NCBI GenBank assembly: GCA_020444765.1
Contig: JAGRHW010000023.1
Location: 1-17,672, forward strand
Length of the DNA: 17,672 bases
Origin: Gammaproteobacteria bacterium
GTDB lineage: Bacteria; Pseudomonadota; Gammaproteobacteria; Granulosicoccales; Granulosicoccaceae
Direction: 5' to 3'
Of this stretch, positions 7,678 through 15,283 are shown one piece after another; the stretch's first letter is position 1, and each line of letters begins with the position of its first letter. A program made the position numbers and the translations under genes. The notes under the pieces were generated by a model. That model searched no databases. It was given only the letters and a program-made list of their open reading frames with translations, and was not told where the DNA came from.

Positions 7678-9123
7678 ATGCAGCTTAGAGTGATCCAGAA
7701 AGTGCTAGGCCTGTTGCTAATGGTGTTTAGCACGACACTGATCCCTCCGCTTGCGGTTTCGATTTATTACAATGATGGCGCCACCATATCGTTTATCGAC
7801 GCTTTTTTTCTGACCCTGGCTACCGGCCTGGCCTTGTTCTGGCCGGTGCGCAAGGAAATGGCGCAGCTGCGGTTACGGGACGGATTTCTGGTCGTAGTGC
7901 TGATCTGGAGCGTGCTTGGCATATTCGGGGCATTGCCGCTGTATATGCACAACCCGCTTAATCTGTCGGTTACCAGCGCGATTTTCGAATCCCTGTCCGG
8001 CCTGACCACGACCGGAGCAACGGTGATCGTCGGGCTCGATGCCTTACCGCAGTCAATCCTGTATTATCGTCAACAGGAACAGTGGCTTGGCGGTATGGGG
8101 TTGATCGTGCTGGCGGTGGCGATCCTGCCGATGCTGGGTATCGGTGGCATGCAGTTATACAAGGCCGAGACACCTGGCCCGAAAAAAGACAAGCTGACGC
8201 CACGGGTCGCCGAAACCGCCAAGGCGCTTTGGTATATTTACCTTACCCTGACATTCGTCTGCATGTTGGCTTACTGGGCCGCGGGTATGTCGCTGTTCGA
8301 TGCGATTGGCCACAGTTTTTCGACAGTCGCGATCGGCGGGTTTTCCACCCATGATGCAAGCCTGGGATTCTTCAACAGCCGCCTGATAGAAATGATCGCG
8401 GTGGTTTTCATGCTGGTTTCTGGAGTGAACTTCGCCTTGCATTTTCTGGCCGTCCGTTCCTTGTCGGTTATGCCATATGCACGCGACAGTGAATTCAAGG
8501 CTTATGCGCTGGTGCTTTTCCTGGTTACCGTGATTACCAGTACCTATCTTTATCTGACCCACACCGAAGGGTTTTCCGACGCCTTTTATGACGGTATTTT
8601 TCATGCCGTTTCGATTGGGACGACGACCGGCTTTACCACACGCGAATATTTCAACTGGCCGGGTTTTCTGCCGGTGATGTTGTTGTTTGCAAGTTTTATC
8701 GGTGGCTGCGCCGGTTCCACCGGTGGCGGGATGAAAGTCATCCGCGTATTGCTGCTGTTCAAGCAGGGGATGCGTGAGCTGACGCGTTTGATTCACCCCA
8801 AGGCAAAAATACTGGTCAAGATCGGTAATCAGCCGATGCAGGATAGTGTGATCGATGCGGTCTGGGGGTTTTTCGCGACCTATGTCGCCTTGTTTGCGGT
8901 TATGCTGTTGATGATGATGGCGGCGGGTTTGGATCAGATCACGGCATTTTCTGCGGTTGCGGCTTGTCTTAATAATCTGGGACCCGGGCTGGGTCAGGTC
9001 GGTGCCAATTATGCTTCGCTCGGCGATGGTCCGTTGGCGATTTTATGTATCGCCATGCTGCTTGGGCGGCTGGAGATTTTTACCTTTCTGGTACTCTTTA
9101 CCCCGGCCTTCTGGAAAAAATAA
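7678..9123 (+). CDS. trkH: Trk system potassium uptake protein TrkH
   Basis: TrkH is the inner-membrane K+-translocating subunit and works with TrkA. The protein is 481 residues, nearly the E. coli length, and mostly hydrophobic. The four pore loops of the superfamily of K+ transporters are visible, each with its selectivity-filter glycine: SLSGLTTTGAT (Gly113), SFSTVAIGGFS (Gly220), SIGTTTGFTT (Gly318) and CLNNLGPGLG (Gly435). The flexible loop region of the third repeat appears as GGCAGSTGGGMKVIR (about 342-356). The start follows an AGGG-like site (7665-7668). The next gene begins two bases after the stop, suggesting co-transcription beyond trkH. Confidence 0.96.
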   Translation: MQLRVIQKVLGLLLMVFSTTLIPPLAVSIYYNDGATISFIDAFFLTLATGLALFWPVRKEMAQLRLRDGFLVVVLIWSVLGIFGALPLYMHNPLNLSVTSAIFESLSGLTTTGATVIVGLDALPQSILYYRQQEQWLGGMGLIVLAVAILPMLGIGGMQLYKAETPGPKKDKLTPRVAETAKALWYIYLTLTFVCMLAYWAAGMSLFDAIGHSFSTVAIGGFSTHDASLGFFNSRLIEMIAVVFMLVSGVNFALHFLAVRSLSVMPYARDSEFKAYALVLFLVTVITSTYLYLTHTEGFSDAFYDGIFHAVSIGTTTGFTTREYFNWPGFLPVMLLFASFIGGCAGSTGGGMKVIRVLLLFKQGMRELTRLIHPKAKILVKIGNQPMQDSVIDAVWGFFATYVALFAVMLLMMMAAGLDQITAFSAVAACLNNLGPGLGQVGANYASLGDGPLAILCIAMLLGRLEIFTFLVLFTPAFWKK

Positions 9124-9125
9124 TC

Positions 9126-9713
9126 GTGGAGCTTGTCGTACAGAAAAAATGGGATGAACGTTACCGTAAGGCGCCGGATGTGGAGCCGCGTGCCACAGAT
9201 GTATTGTTGAATAACCTGCATTTGTTGCCGGCACAGGGCAAAGCGCTGGATCTTGCCTGCGGGCTTGGCGGCAATGCGCGTCTGCTGGCCGGTCAGGGGC
9301 TGGATACCAGCGCCTGGGATATTTCGCCGGTGGCCTTGCAGGCGCTCGATACCGCCAGCGAAAAACACGATCTCAAGATAGAAACCCGCGTTTGTGATGT
9401 GCTCGAAAGTCCACCGCCGGCGGCATCGTTCGATGTTATCGTGGTCGCGCGGTTTCTCGACCGTCGATTGTTTCCGCATCTGCGGGCTGCATTGAAGCCC
9501 GGCGGTGTCTTGTTTTACCAGACGTTTACCCTGGAAAATACCGGTAAGGGCGGACCGGCCAATCCGGATTTTCTGTTACGCTCTAATGAATTGCTGGAGC
9601 AGTTTCGTGATCTGACTGTTTTATCGTTTCGGGACGAAGGGCGTCAGGGCGATCTGCAGGCGGGTTTGAGAAACGAATCCTGGATCATTGTAAAAAAAGG
9701 GAGTCAGGCATGA
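9126..9713 (+). CDS. Class I SAM-dependent methyltransferase (TehB-like fold)
   Basis: This is a small soluble methyltransferase of 195 residues. It opens with KKWDERYRKAP, a typical lead-in for this group, followed by SAM-binding motif I LDLACGLGGNA (about 41-51). An acidic motif II sits in AWDISPVAL (about 63-71), and post-motif sequence LKPGG is at 123-127. The substrate is unknown; the WDERYR/LACG pattern resembles TehB-like and thiopurine-type methyltransferases, but I would not name one. An ATG at 9045 lies deep inside trkH and would add 27 residues not typical of the family. I chose the GTG at 9126, two bases after the trkH stop, although its ribosome binding site is weak (GGA). The stop overlaps the next gene's start as ATGA. 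Confidence 0.85.
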   Translation: MELVVQKKWDERYRKAPDVEPRATDVLLNNLHLLPAQGKALDLACGLGGNARLLAGQGLDTSAWDISPVALQALDTASEKHDLKIETRVCDVLESPPPAASFDVIVVARFLDRRLFPHLRAALKPGGVLFYQTFTLENTGKGGPANPDFLLRSNELLEQFRDLTVLSFRDEGRQGDLQAGLRNESWIIVKKGSQA

Positions 9714-10036
9714 CCGATACCGGTGTTTTTGAACAAATGCTGAAGCTGGGCAAGGATAACGCGCTGTTGCGCTTTACACTCGGTTCGGCGTTTTTCAAGC
9801 AGGAACGCTTTGCCGAAGCGGTTGAGCATTTGCAAAAAGCGGTGGAATTTTCACCGGATTACACCGCGGCCTGGAAAATTCTCGGCCGTTCGCTGATCGG
9901 TCTGGAACGCTTCATGGAGGCGAAGAACGCTCTGCAAACCGGTATCGAGGTTGCTGATTCCAAGGGCGACAAACAGGCTGCCAAGGAGATGCAGGTTTTT
10001 CTCAAGCGAGTGGAAAAGGCGCTAGAGGACAGTTAG
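9710..10036 (+). CDS. Small tetratricopeptide repeat (TPR) protein
   Basis: This 108-residue cytoplasmic protein is made almost entirely of two TPR helix pairs. Repeat 1 spans about 18-51 (LRFTLGSAFFKQERFAEAVEH...FSPD) and repeat 2 about 52-85 (YTAAWKILGRSLIGLERFMEA). A charged C-terminal helix follows. There is no signal peptide or membrane segment. TPR modules bind partner proteins; the partner here is unknown. Its start overlaps the preceding methyltransferase stop (ATGA), and a strong AAGGGAG site at 9697-9703 precedes it by six bases, so it is probably translated in step with that enzyme and may act with it. Confidence 0.85.
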   Translation: MTDTGVFEQMLKLGKDNALLRFTLGSAFFKQERFAEAVEHLQKAVEFSPDYTAAWKILGRSLIGLERFMEAKNALQTGIEVADSKGDKQAAKEMQVFLKRVEKALEDS

Positions 10037-10057
10037 GCGGCTCGCAAGGTGTCAGAG

Positions 10058-11047
10058 ATGGCTTTTAAAGAAGGCGGTGCGGTCGTCGAAGGCGGCGCAC
10101 GCAAACTGGAACTCAGGCATTTTCATCCGCGCTGGTGGCCGACCTGGCTGCTGATCGGCTTGTTGTCGCTGTTATGGCTGTTGCCGCGGCGCTGGCGCGA
10201 CAGCCTGGCAGCCGGGGCTTCGCGGCTTTACTCCCGTAAAAAAAGCAATCATCGGCGGCATGCTGAAGTCAATCTCGCTCTGTGTTTCCCTGAACTGTCG
10301 CTGGCCGAGAGGAGGCGTCTGCTGCGGGAGCATTTTCGCAGCTTTTTCCAGGTCATGGCCGATTCGCCGCTGTTCTGGTGGGGGAGCGATGCGATGGTCA
10401 AAAAACGTGTCTATGTGACCGGACAGGCTGAAGCCGATCGGGCCATCCGCGCCGGTGAGAGCGTGATCTTTCTGGTCAGCCACAGTTCCGCCATCGATGT
10501 TTGCACGACCGCGCTGGCGATCGACTACAAGATGCAGGGGTTTTACAAGCCGTTCAAGAATCCGGTGATCGAGTGGCTGATTTTTCGCATGCGCTCCAAG
10601 CGTGGCGGCCGGCTCGCCGCGCGCGGCGAGGGCTTCAAGACGGTTATCCGCGATTTGAAAAGAGGCATGACGCTGTTTTACCTCAGCGATGAGGATCTTG
10701 GCCGCGAAGGCTCGGTATTTGCGCCATTCTTCGGTCGGCCCAAGGCGACCCTGGCGATGCTGCCGCGTATCGCCAAAATGACCAATGCCAGGGTTTTTCC
10801 GGTTTATACGCATTATCTGCCGGCAATGGGCCGTTATCAGATTACCATTCTGCCGGCCCTCGAGAATTATCCCAGCGGCGATCCCTTGCTTGATGCGAAG
10901 CGCATGAACGAAGCGACCGAACAGACGATCATGATCTGCCCGGAACAGTATTTATGGAGCCTGCGCCTGTTCAAGACTCAGGAAACCCCGGGCGAAAAAA
11001 GTCCCTATAAAAAAGTCAGGGACGGAGAACTCGACCTTGAGTTCTGA
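10058..11047 (+). CDS. LpxL/HtrB-family lipid A (lysophospholipid-type) acyltransferase
   Basis: These inner-membrane enzymes transfer a secondary fatty acyl chain from acyl-ACP to a lipid A precursor. The 329-residue protein has one N-terminal hydrophobic anchor (about 26-43), as in LpxL. The catalytic HX4D motif is SHSSAID (His142, Asp147). Further family sequence includes VNLALCFPELSLAERRRLL, LSDEDLGREGSVFAPFFG (about 209-226) and a C-terminal PEQYLWSLRLFKT. The substrate (lipid IVA, an alternative acyl chain or another lysolipid) cannot be set from sequence. I chose the ATG at 10058 over a GTG at 10049 because AAGG at 10046-10049 is well spaced for the ATG. It follows the TPR gene by 21 bases and is probably in the same transcript. 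Confidence 0.85.
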   Translation: MAFKEGGAVVEGGARKLELRHFHPRWWPTWLLIGLLSLLWLLPRRWRDSLAAGASRLYSRKKSNHRRHAEVNLALCFPELSLAERRRLLREHFRSFFQVMADSPLFWWGSDAMVKKRVYVTGQAEADRAIRAGESVIFLVSHSSAIDVCTTALAIDYKMQGFYKPFKNPVIEWLIFRMRSKRGGRLAARGEGFKTVIRDLKRGMTLFYLSDEDLGREGSVFAPFFGRPKATLAMLPRIAKMTNARVFPVYTHYLPAMGRYQITILPALENYPSGDPLLDAKRMNEATEQTIMICPEQYLWSLRLFKTQETPGEKSPYKKVRDGELDLEF

Positions 11048-11077
11048 CGACCTTGGGGGCCTATCTGTCTTTCCGCC

Positions 11078-11692
11078 ATGCAAATGCTGATTCTGACGCT
11101 GCTATGGCTGGTTTATTTTCTGTTGCACAGTGCGCTGGCGTCACTTGCCTGTAAGCAATGGCTTGCTGGAATCTGTCCGGCCTGTATGCCGTGGTACCGA
11201 CTTGTCTACAATCTGCTTGCGCTTGTCGGCCTGTTTCCGCCCCTGTATTTTATGTGGCGGTGGCGCGGTGAGCTGATCATCGACTATTCGGGGATTTTTT
11301 TCTGGCTGGCCAATGGTATCGCCTTGTTCGCCATCGCGGGTTTTTTCAAGACGCTCGACTATTACGATCTTGCCGAATTCAGCGGTAAACGCCAATTGCG
11401 GGAACAGTCCGACGGCAATCTCGACCGTGAAAAATTTCACTTGTCGCCACTGCATCGCTATGTCCGGCATCCCTGGTATTTTCTGGGACTGCTGATTCTC
11501 TGGACCCGAGACATGGACAAAATGCAGTTATTGAGTTCGCTGCTGATCACGCTTTATCTGGTGGTGGGTTCCATCCTGGAAGAGCGTAAACTGGTGCGCT
11601 ATCACGGTGAGATCTACCGGCGCTATCAGCAGCGCGTGGCGGGTCTTTTTCCGTTGCCGTGGAAGTTTCTGAAAAGCGGAGAGGATCTGTAG
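11078..11692 (+). CDS. Membrane methyltransferase, ICMT/PEMT-like family
   Basis: This 204-residue integral membrane protein has about four to five hydrophobic segments (near 2-22, 40-60, 72-92 and 133-166). The C-terminal half carries the signature of the isoprenylcysteine carboxyl methyltransferase / phospholipid methyltransferase group. It reads RHPWYFLGLLILW (about 130-142), then EERKL at 168-172 and HGEIYRRYQQRVAGLFPLP. Bacterial members methylate small thiols, phospholipids or unknown lipids, and NnrU is a further relative; the substrate here is not known. The protein begins MQM, so the start could be 11078 or 11084, and neither has a good ribosome binding site. It lies 30 bases after the acyltransferase gene, so a membrane-lipid role is plausible but unproven. 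Confidence 0.78.
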   Translation: MQMLILTLLWLVYFLLHSALASLACKQWLAGICPACMPWYRLVYNLLALVGLFPPLYFMWRWRGELIIDYSGIFFWLANGIALFAIAGFFKTLDYYDLAEFSGKRQLREQSDGNLDREKFHLSPLHRYVRHPWYFLGLLILWTRDMDKMQLLSSLLITLYLVVGSILEERKLVRYHGEIYRRYQQRVAGLFPLPWKFLKSGEDL

Positions 11693-11756
11693 ACTGGCGG
11701 TTTCGATCAGGGCCGTGGGTTCCTCCCGTACACTGACGTTTTAGCAGGATGGTTTT

Positions 11757-12458
11757 ATGTCGATCGCCAAACAGGCTTTTCGAAGGGGTTTTATTGCTGT
11801 CAGCCCGCTGACGCCCGGGGTTATTCCGTTTGCTCTGCTGGCCGGCGCCACGCCGGTCGAGGCCGGTTTGTCTTCGGTGACTGCGATGGCGTTATCGGTG
11901 TTTGTGTTTGCCGGCGCCTCGCAGCTCGCGCTGGTGCAGTTGATAACCGATGGTGCGGCCTTTTACGCGCTGATTCTGACCGCCCTGGTGATCAACTTGC
12001 GTTTTGCCATGTACAGCGCAGCGCTGGCGCCGCATTTTTCGATGTGCAGCCCCTCGTCCAGACTGGTTCTGCCCTACCTGCTGACCGATCAGGCGTTTGC
12101 CTTGTCCGTGTCGCACTTCGGCGACGAGCACACGCCGTCTTACCGGGTCTGGTTTTACCTTGGAATCGCTCTGCCTTTGTGGCTGTTGTGGCAGGCCGGT
12201 ACGCTGGTCGGTGCGCTGCTTGGCGCAAAAATCCCGCCGGAATGGTCGATGGATTTTGCCATTCCGCTGGTTTTTCTGTCGCTGATCGTGCCGGTCGTGA
12301 AGGACCGCTCGATGTTTGTCGCGGCGCTGGTCAGCGCGGTCGTCGCCACCGCCATGTATGGCTGGTCACCGAGTCTTGCGATCCTGACGGGCGCGTCCTC
12401 GGGCATTCTGGCCGGCTATGTATACGCCAAGGTTGTCGGTGGTGAACATGTCCGCTGA
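11757..12458 (+). CDS. azlC: AzlC-family branched-chain amino-acid permease, large subunit
   Basis: AzlC and the small partner AzlD form an inner-membrane exporter of branched-chain amino acids and analogues (AzlCD in Bacillus, YgaZH in E. coli, BrnFE in Corynebacterium). The protein is 233 residues and strongly hydrophobic. Typical AzlC blocks are present: TPGVIPFALLAG near the N terminus, FAGASQLALVQL (about 51-62), NLRFAMYSAALAPHF (about 80-94), LTDQAFALS and LWQAGTLVGALLG. A CAGGATGG sequence lies just upstream as the ribosome binding site. Its last 11 bases overlap azlD. The 64-base gap before it holds a TACACT -10-like hexamer (11729-11734) without a good -35. Confidence 0.9.
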   Translation: MSIAKQAFRRGFIAVSPLTPGVIPFALLAGATPVEAGLSSVTAMALSVFVFAGASQLALVQLITDGAAFYALILTALVINLRFAMYSAALAPHFSMCSPSSRLVLPYLLTDQAFALSVSHFGDEHTPSYRVWFYLGIALPLWLLWQAGTLVGALLGAKIPPEWSMDFAIPLVFLSLIVPVVKDRSMFVAALVSAVVATAMYGWSPSLAILTGASSGILAGYVYAKVVGGEHVR

Positions 12459-12795
12459 GATCGGTGCGGCCGAACTTTACGCGGTTATCGCGATCGTCGG
12501 GCTCGGCACCTATTTGATACGCTTGTCGTTTATTTACTGGTTTTCCAAAAAGGAACTGTCCTCGGAATACAAGCTGGTTTTTTCGTTTATACCGGCGGCC
12601 ACGCTGTCGGCGATCGTTTTTCCGGCGGTGCTGAACTACGGCGGCAGTTTGAATGTGTCTCTGGACAATCACCGCCTGCTCGCGATAGTCGTCGCGGTGC
12701 TGGTGGCCTGGAAAACCAAAAGCACGCTTGCGGTGCTGGGCGTCGGTATGAGTGCGCTATGGTTGCTGGATTATTTTTTTCCGCCAGTGCTTTAG
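12448..12795 (+). CDS. azlD: AzlD-family branched-chain amino-acid transporter, small subunit
   Basis: This 115-residue protein has three to four membrane segments and is the expected small partner of AzlC. Family features are AIVGLGTYLIRLSFIYWF near the N terminus, SFIPAATLSAIVFPAVL in the middle, and AVLVAWKTKSTLAVLGVGMSALWLL at the C terminus. An in-frame ATG at 12418 would add ten residues, but the ATG at 12448 gives a normal AzlD N terminus and a short overlap with azlC, with a GGTGG-type sequence upstream. The overlap implies coupled translation of the two subunits. Confidence 0.9.
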   Translation: MSAEIGAAELYAVIAIVGLGTYLIRLSFIYWFSKKELSSEYKLVFSFIPAATLSAIVFPAVLNYGGSLNVSLDNHRLLAIVVAVLVAWKTKSTLAVLGVGMSALWLLDYFFPPVL

Positions 12796-12800
12796 CCGGT

Positions 12801-12835
12801 TTGTCACGGGAAAAAATGTCCGGATGGTCTATAGT
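12801..12835 (+). promoter_or_regulatory. Weak candidate promoter ahead of the exported barrel-like protein
   Basis: The 112-base gap between azlD and the next gene contains a -10-like TATAGT at 12830-12835. A -35-like TTGTCA at 12801-12806 is 23 bases away, too far for a standard sigma70 promoter. A separate promoter here is plausible from the gene change but poorly supported by sequence. Confidence 0.2.
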
Positions 12836-12907
12836 CATTCTGGTAAATACCGGAAGTATGAACAGATTTTTATTTTCTCTACCGCATTGATTACGGATCT
12901 CCCTCCC

Positions 12908-13534
12908 ATGAAAATTAGAGTGCTTTTATCTGCAGTGATTGCGTTTTTATCAGCCGGTGCTGCGCATGCCGAATACCTGGGGTTGCCCTACGGACGCACC
13001 GCCAATACCGAAACGCATAGTCCGATGACACTGGAAGGCGGTATACAGCTCGGTGATCTGGACAACTTCATCGCCCGTTTGTCGCTCAACCTGAATCCTA
13101 AATTGAGCATTTACGGTGACCTGGGGCTGACGGATATGGATTACGGTCATGGTTATGGTTCCGAGTCCGGTCTGAATATCGGCGGCGGTTTCGTTTACGG
13201 ACTCGGCGAACTGGCCCCGGAAATAGATTTTGGGGTGCTGGGCAGTATCCATAGGGTGTCGACGGACGATTTTGACTGGACCGGCCTGGCGGTACGTGGC
13301 GTTGCCAGCGGTGATCTGCCGATTCAGGAAGTTGCGGCAAGCTGGTACGCGAGCGCCGGTCTTGAGTATCTCAGTGTGTCGGTTGATAACTGCCGAGGCT
13401 GCGATGCGGATGATACGGAATTGGCGCTTGGCGGCGGCATTATTTATCCGATCGGTCCCGGTGAGGCGTTTGGCGGCCTCGACCTGGTTGATGAGCTGAC
13501 GATCGGTGGCGGTTACCGTATCAATCTCAAGTAA
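12908..13534 (+). CDS. Exported protein, probable outer-membrane beta-barrel; function unknown
   Basis: I do not recognise a specific family. The 208-residue protein begins with a clear Sec signal peptide, MKIRVLLSAVIAFLSAGAAHA|E, with cleavage near residue 21. The mature part is glycine-rich with alternating polar and hydrophobic residues, such as ARLSLNLNPKLSIYGDLGL, LNIGGGFVYGL, SAGLEYLSVSV and ELALGGGIIYPI. It ends GGGYRINLK. This pattern fits a small beta-barrel of about eight to ten strands, loosely like YfaZ or OmpA/OmpW-type porins. The usual terminal aromatic residue is replaced by Lys. A CxxC pair (Cys162, Cys165) sits in an acidic loop, NCRGCDADD. An in-frame upstream start at 12752 lies inside azlD and lacks a signal peptide, so 12908 is preferred; its ribosome binding site is weak. 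Confidence 0.7.
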   Translation: MKIRVLLSAVIAFLSAGAAHAEYLGLPYGRTANTETHSPMTLEGGIQLGDLDNFIARLSLNLNPKLSIYGDLGLTDMDYGHGYGSESGLNIGGGFVYGLGELAPEIDFGVLGSIHRVSTDDFDWTGLAVRGVASGDLPIQEVAASWYASAGLEYLSVSVDNCRGCDADDTELALGGGIIYPIGPGEAFGGLDLVDELTIGGGYRINLK

Positions 13535-13552
13535 AGCTGTTTGATTCATTCG

Positions 13553-13583
13553 GTTCCTGTCACCGGTCAAGAGTGGCGGGAAC
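13553..13583 (+). terminator. Hairpin, possible terminator of the barrel-protein gene
   Basis: GTTCCTGTCAC (13553-13563) pairs with GTGGCGGGAAC (13573-13583) over 11 base pairs, two of them G-U wobbles, around a 9-base loop. It starts 18 bases after the stop codon. The following sequence has only short T runs, so intrinsic termination would be imperfect. Confidence 0.4.
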
Positions 13584-13592
13584 GCTTTGTCC

Positions 13593-13617
13593 TTGCGGTT
13601 TTTCCCGACAACCGCGA
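13593..13617 (+). other. Second tandem hairpin between the barrel-protein gene and the DAHP synthase gene
   Basis: TTGCGGTT (13593-13600) pairs with AACCGCGA (13610-13617) over 8 base pairs with one G-U wobble and a 9-base loop. It lies ten bases after the first hairpin and about 50 bases before the promoter of the next gene. It may support termination or be an RNA processing signal; no clear T tract follows. Confidence 0.3.
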
Positions 13618-13666
13618 CTTATCTCCCGATTGTTTCCCGGATGTTCGGTGCTCGTTCAGGCATCGG

Positions 13667-13693
13667 TTGCGCTCGCCCGCTTTGTGCCATAAT
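13667..13693 (+). promoter_or_regulatory. Extended -10 promoter for the DAHP synthase gene
   Basis: An extended -10 element TGC-CATAAT (13685-13693) matches the consensus at five of six hexamer positions plus the TG dinucleotide. A -35-like TTGCGC (13667-13672) is 15 bases upstream, a short spacer that extended -10 promoters tolerate. Transcription would start near 13700, giving a leader of about 25 bases with AAGG (13713-13716) as ribosome binding site. The leader is too short for an attenuator. Confidence 0.55.
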
Positions 13694-13725
13694 GCCGTAA
13701 AACACAGCAAACAAGGCGATACCCG

Positions 13726-15078
13726 ATGGCTCAAGACTGGACACGCGATGGCTGGCGTCGATTGCCGGCCGTGCAAATGCCCGCCTATAAAAATCAATCC
13801 CTGCTCGGCGAAGTCCGGCAACGTCTGAACAACTCGCCGCCGCTGGTGTTTGCCGGCGAAGCCCGCGAGCTGACCGCGCAGCTTGCCAGGGTTGTCGACG
13901 GCAAGGCCTTTCTCCTGCAGGGCGGCGATTGTGCGGAAAGCTTCAACGAATTTCATCCCGATACGATTCGCGACACGTTTCGCGTCCTGCTGCAGATGGC
14001 GGTGGTCATGACCTTCGGCGCGTCGTGTCCGGTGATCAAGCTTGGCCGGATGGCCGGGCAGTTTGCCAAACCGCGTTCCAGCGCGACCGAAACACGCGAC
14101 GGCCTGAACCTGCCGTCCTATCGCGGCGACATCATCAACGACATTGCCTTCAGCGCCGAGGCGCGCGAAGCGGACCCCACGCGTATGTTACGGGCGTACT
14201 CGCAATCCGCCGCGACCCTGAATTTCCTGCGCGCGCTGGCGCAGGGCGGTTATGCCGATCTGCACCAGGTGCATCGCTGGAACATGGCTTTTGTTGCCGA
14301 CAGTCCGCTCGGTGAACGCTACCGGACGATGGCCGGACAGATCGGTGATGCGCTGGCGTTTATGGAGGCCTGTGGTGTCAGCAGCCGTTCCACGCCTGCA
14401 TTGCACAGCACCGATTTTTTTGTTTCACACGAGGCGTTGCTGCTTGAATACGAAGAGGCCCTGACCCAGCGCGATTCGATCAGCGGCGACTGGTACGACA
14501 GTTCGGCGCATATGCTGTGGATCGGCGATCGCACGCGGGACCCGCAAGGCGCCCACGTCCAGTTTCTCAGTGGCGTGGCCAATCCGCTGGGCATCAAGGC
14601 CGGCCCAAGCATGCAAGACGAGGAGCTGTTGCGCCTGCTTGCTGTACTCAATCCGAACAATACGCCGGGCCGCATTACGCTGATCAGCCGGATGGGCGCC
14701 GATGGTGTTGAAAAATACCTGCCGCCGTTGATCCGCGCGGTGCAGCGTGAGGGCCTGAAGGTCTTGTGGTCATGCGATCCGATGCATGCGAATACCGTGA
14801 CCACCGGCAATGGACTGAAAACGCGTTCCTTCGACCGGATACTCGACGAAGTGCGGCGGTTTTTTGTCATTCATCAGGCCGAGGGAAGCTGGGCCGGCGG
14901 TGTGCATTTCGAAATGACCGGACAGGCGGTCACGGAATGCACCGGCGGTGCCGAATCGATTGATGAGGACGCTTTGTTGCGTTGTTATCAGACCAGCTGC
15001 GACCCGAGGCTCAACGGCAAACAAGGGCTGGAGCTGGCTTTTCTGATTGCCGATATCCTGAAGCAAAACCGGCCCTGA
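13726..15078 (+). CDS. Class II 3-deoxy-7-phosphoheptulonate (DAHP) synthase
   Basis: This enzyme condenses phosphoenolpyruvate and erythrose 4-phosphate to DAHP, the first step of the shikimate pathway to aromatic amino acids. It is the plant/actinobacterial class II type, not the AroF/G/H class I type. The 450 residues contain QGGDCAESF (metal-ligand Cys69), KPRSSATET for substrate phosphate binding, [12 protein letters not shown] (His354), [15 protein letters not shown] (Glu396) and TSCDPRLN (Asp426). The spacing of these metal ligands agrees with that of the Mycobacterium tuberculosis enzyme as I remember it. The N terminus is about 18 residues shorter than that protein up to the cysteine, so allosteric control may differ. 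It has its own promoter and appears monocistronic. The symbol aroG is used for some class II enzymes but is ambiguous, so I leave it blank. Confidence 0.94.
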   Translation: MAQDWTRDGWRRLPAVQMPAYKNQSLLGEVRQRLNNSPPLVFAGEARELTAQLARVVDGKAFLLQGGDCAESFNEFHPDTIRDTFRVLLQMAVVMTFGASCPVIKLGRMAGQFAKPRSSATETRDGLNLPSYRGDIINDIAFSAEAREADPTRMLRAYSQSAATLNFLRALAQGGYADLHQVHRWNMAFVADSPLGERYRTMAGQIGDALAFMEACGVSSRSTPALHSTDFFVSHEALLLEYEEALTQRDSISGDWYDSSAHMLWIGDRTRDPQGAHVQFLSGVANPLGIKAGPSMQDEELLRLLAVLNPNNTPGRITLISRMGADGVEKYLPPLIRAVQREGLKVLWSCDPMHANTVTTGNGLKTRSFDRILDEVRRFFVIHQAEGSWAGGVHFEMTGQAVTECTGGAESIDEDALLRCYQTSCDPRLNGKQGLELAFLIADILKQNRP

Positions 15079-15283
15079 TTCCGGCAAGATGTCTGTCATG
15101 AAAGGGATTGCAGCATAGCGCCTGGAATGAATATCTGTTGCGGTTTGGTATGGAAAGCACTTTTTCTTGTCAATTCGTGGAATACGGCCGTTTTTGCCGC
15201 CTGACGATCGTCGAGACAGCATAAGACTTGCTTGGCATGGTGATGGTTTTTGCGTTTCGAAAACAGTCGGTGAGTTGATGGGT

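Noticed and set aside
8155..8796. Antisense open frame opposite trkH
   Set aside because: It is rich in His, Gln and Lys with no domain or ribosome binding site, while trkH pore motifs occupy the + strand.
9045..9125. ATG start for the methyltransferase inside trkH
   Set aside because: It would overlap 79 bases of trkH and add 27 atypical residues; the GTG at 9126 directly after the trkH stop gives the family-like N terminus.
13541..13828. 95-codon + strand frame before and over the DAHP synthase start
   Set aside because: It runs through the hairpins and promoter and into the enzyme in another frame; the sequence resembles no protein.
13567..13956. 129-codon minus-strand frame covering the DAHP synthase upstream region
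   Set aside because: It crosses the promoter, the hairpins and the conserved QGGDC region and has no recognisable features.
15167..15283. TTG start giving a 39-residue N-terminal extension of the DUF1800 protein
   Set aside because: The extension is polar and would bury the signal peptide; the ATG at 15284 has a better-spaced ribosome binding site.
15079..15283. Search of the 205-base gap for a promoter, terminator or small gene
   Set aside because: The short G+C matches near 15185-15200 and hexamers TTGTCA and CATAAG are not at workable spacing, and no small frame has a ribosome binding site.
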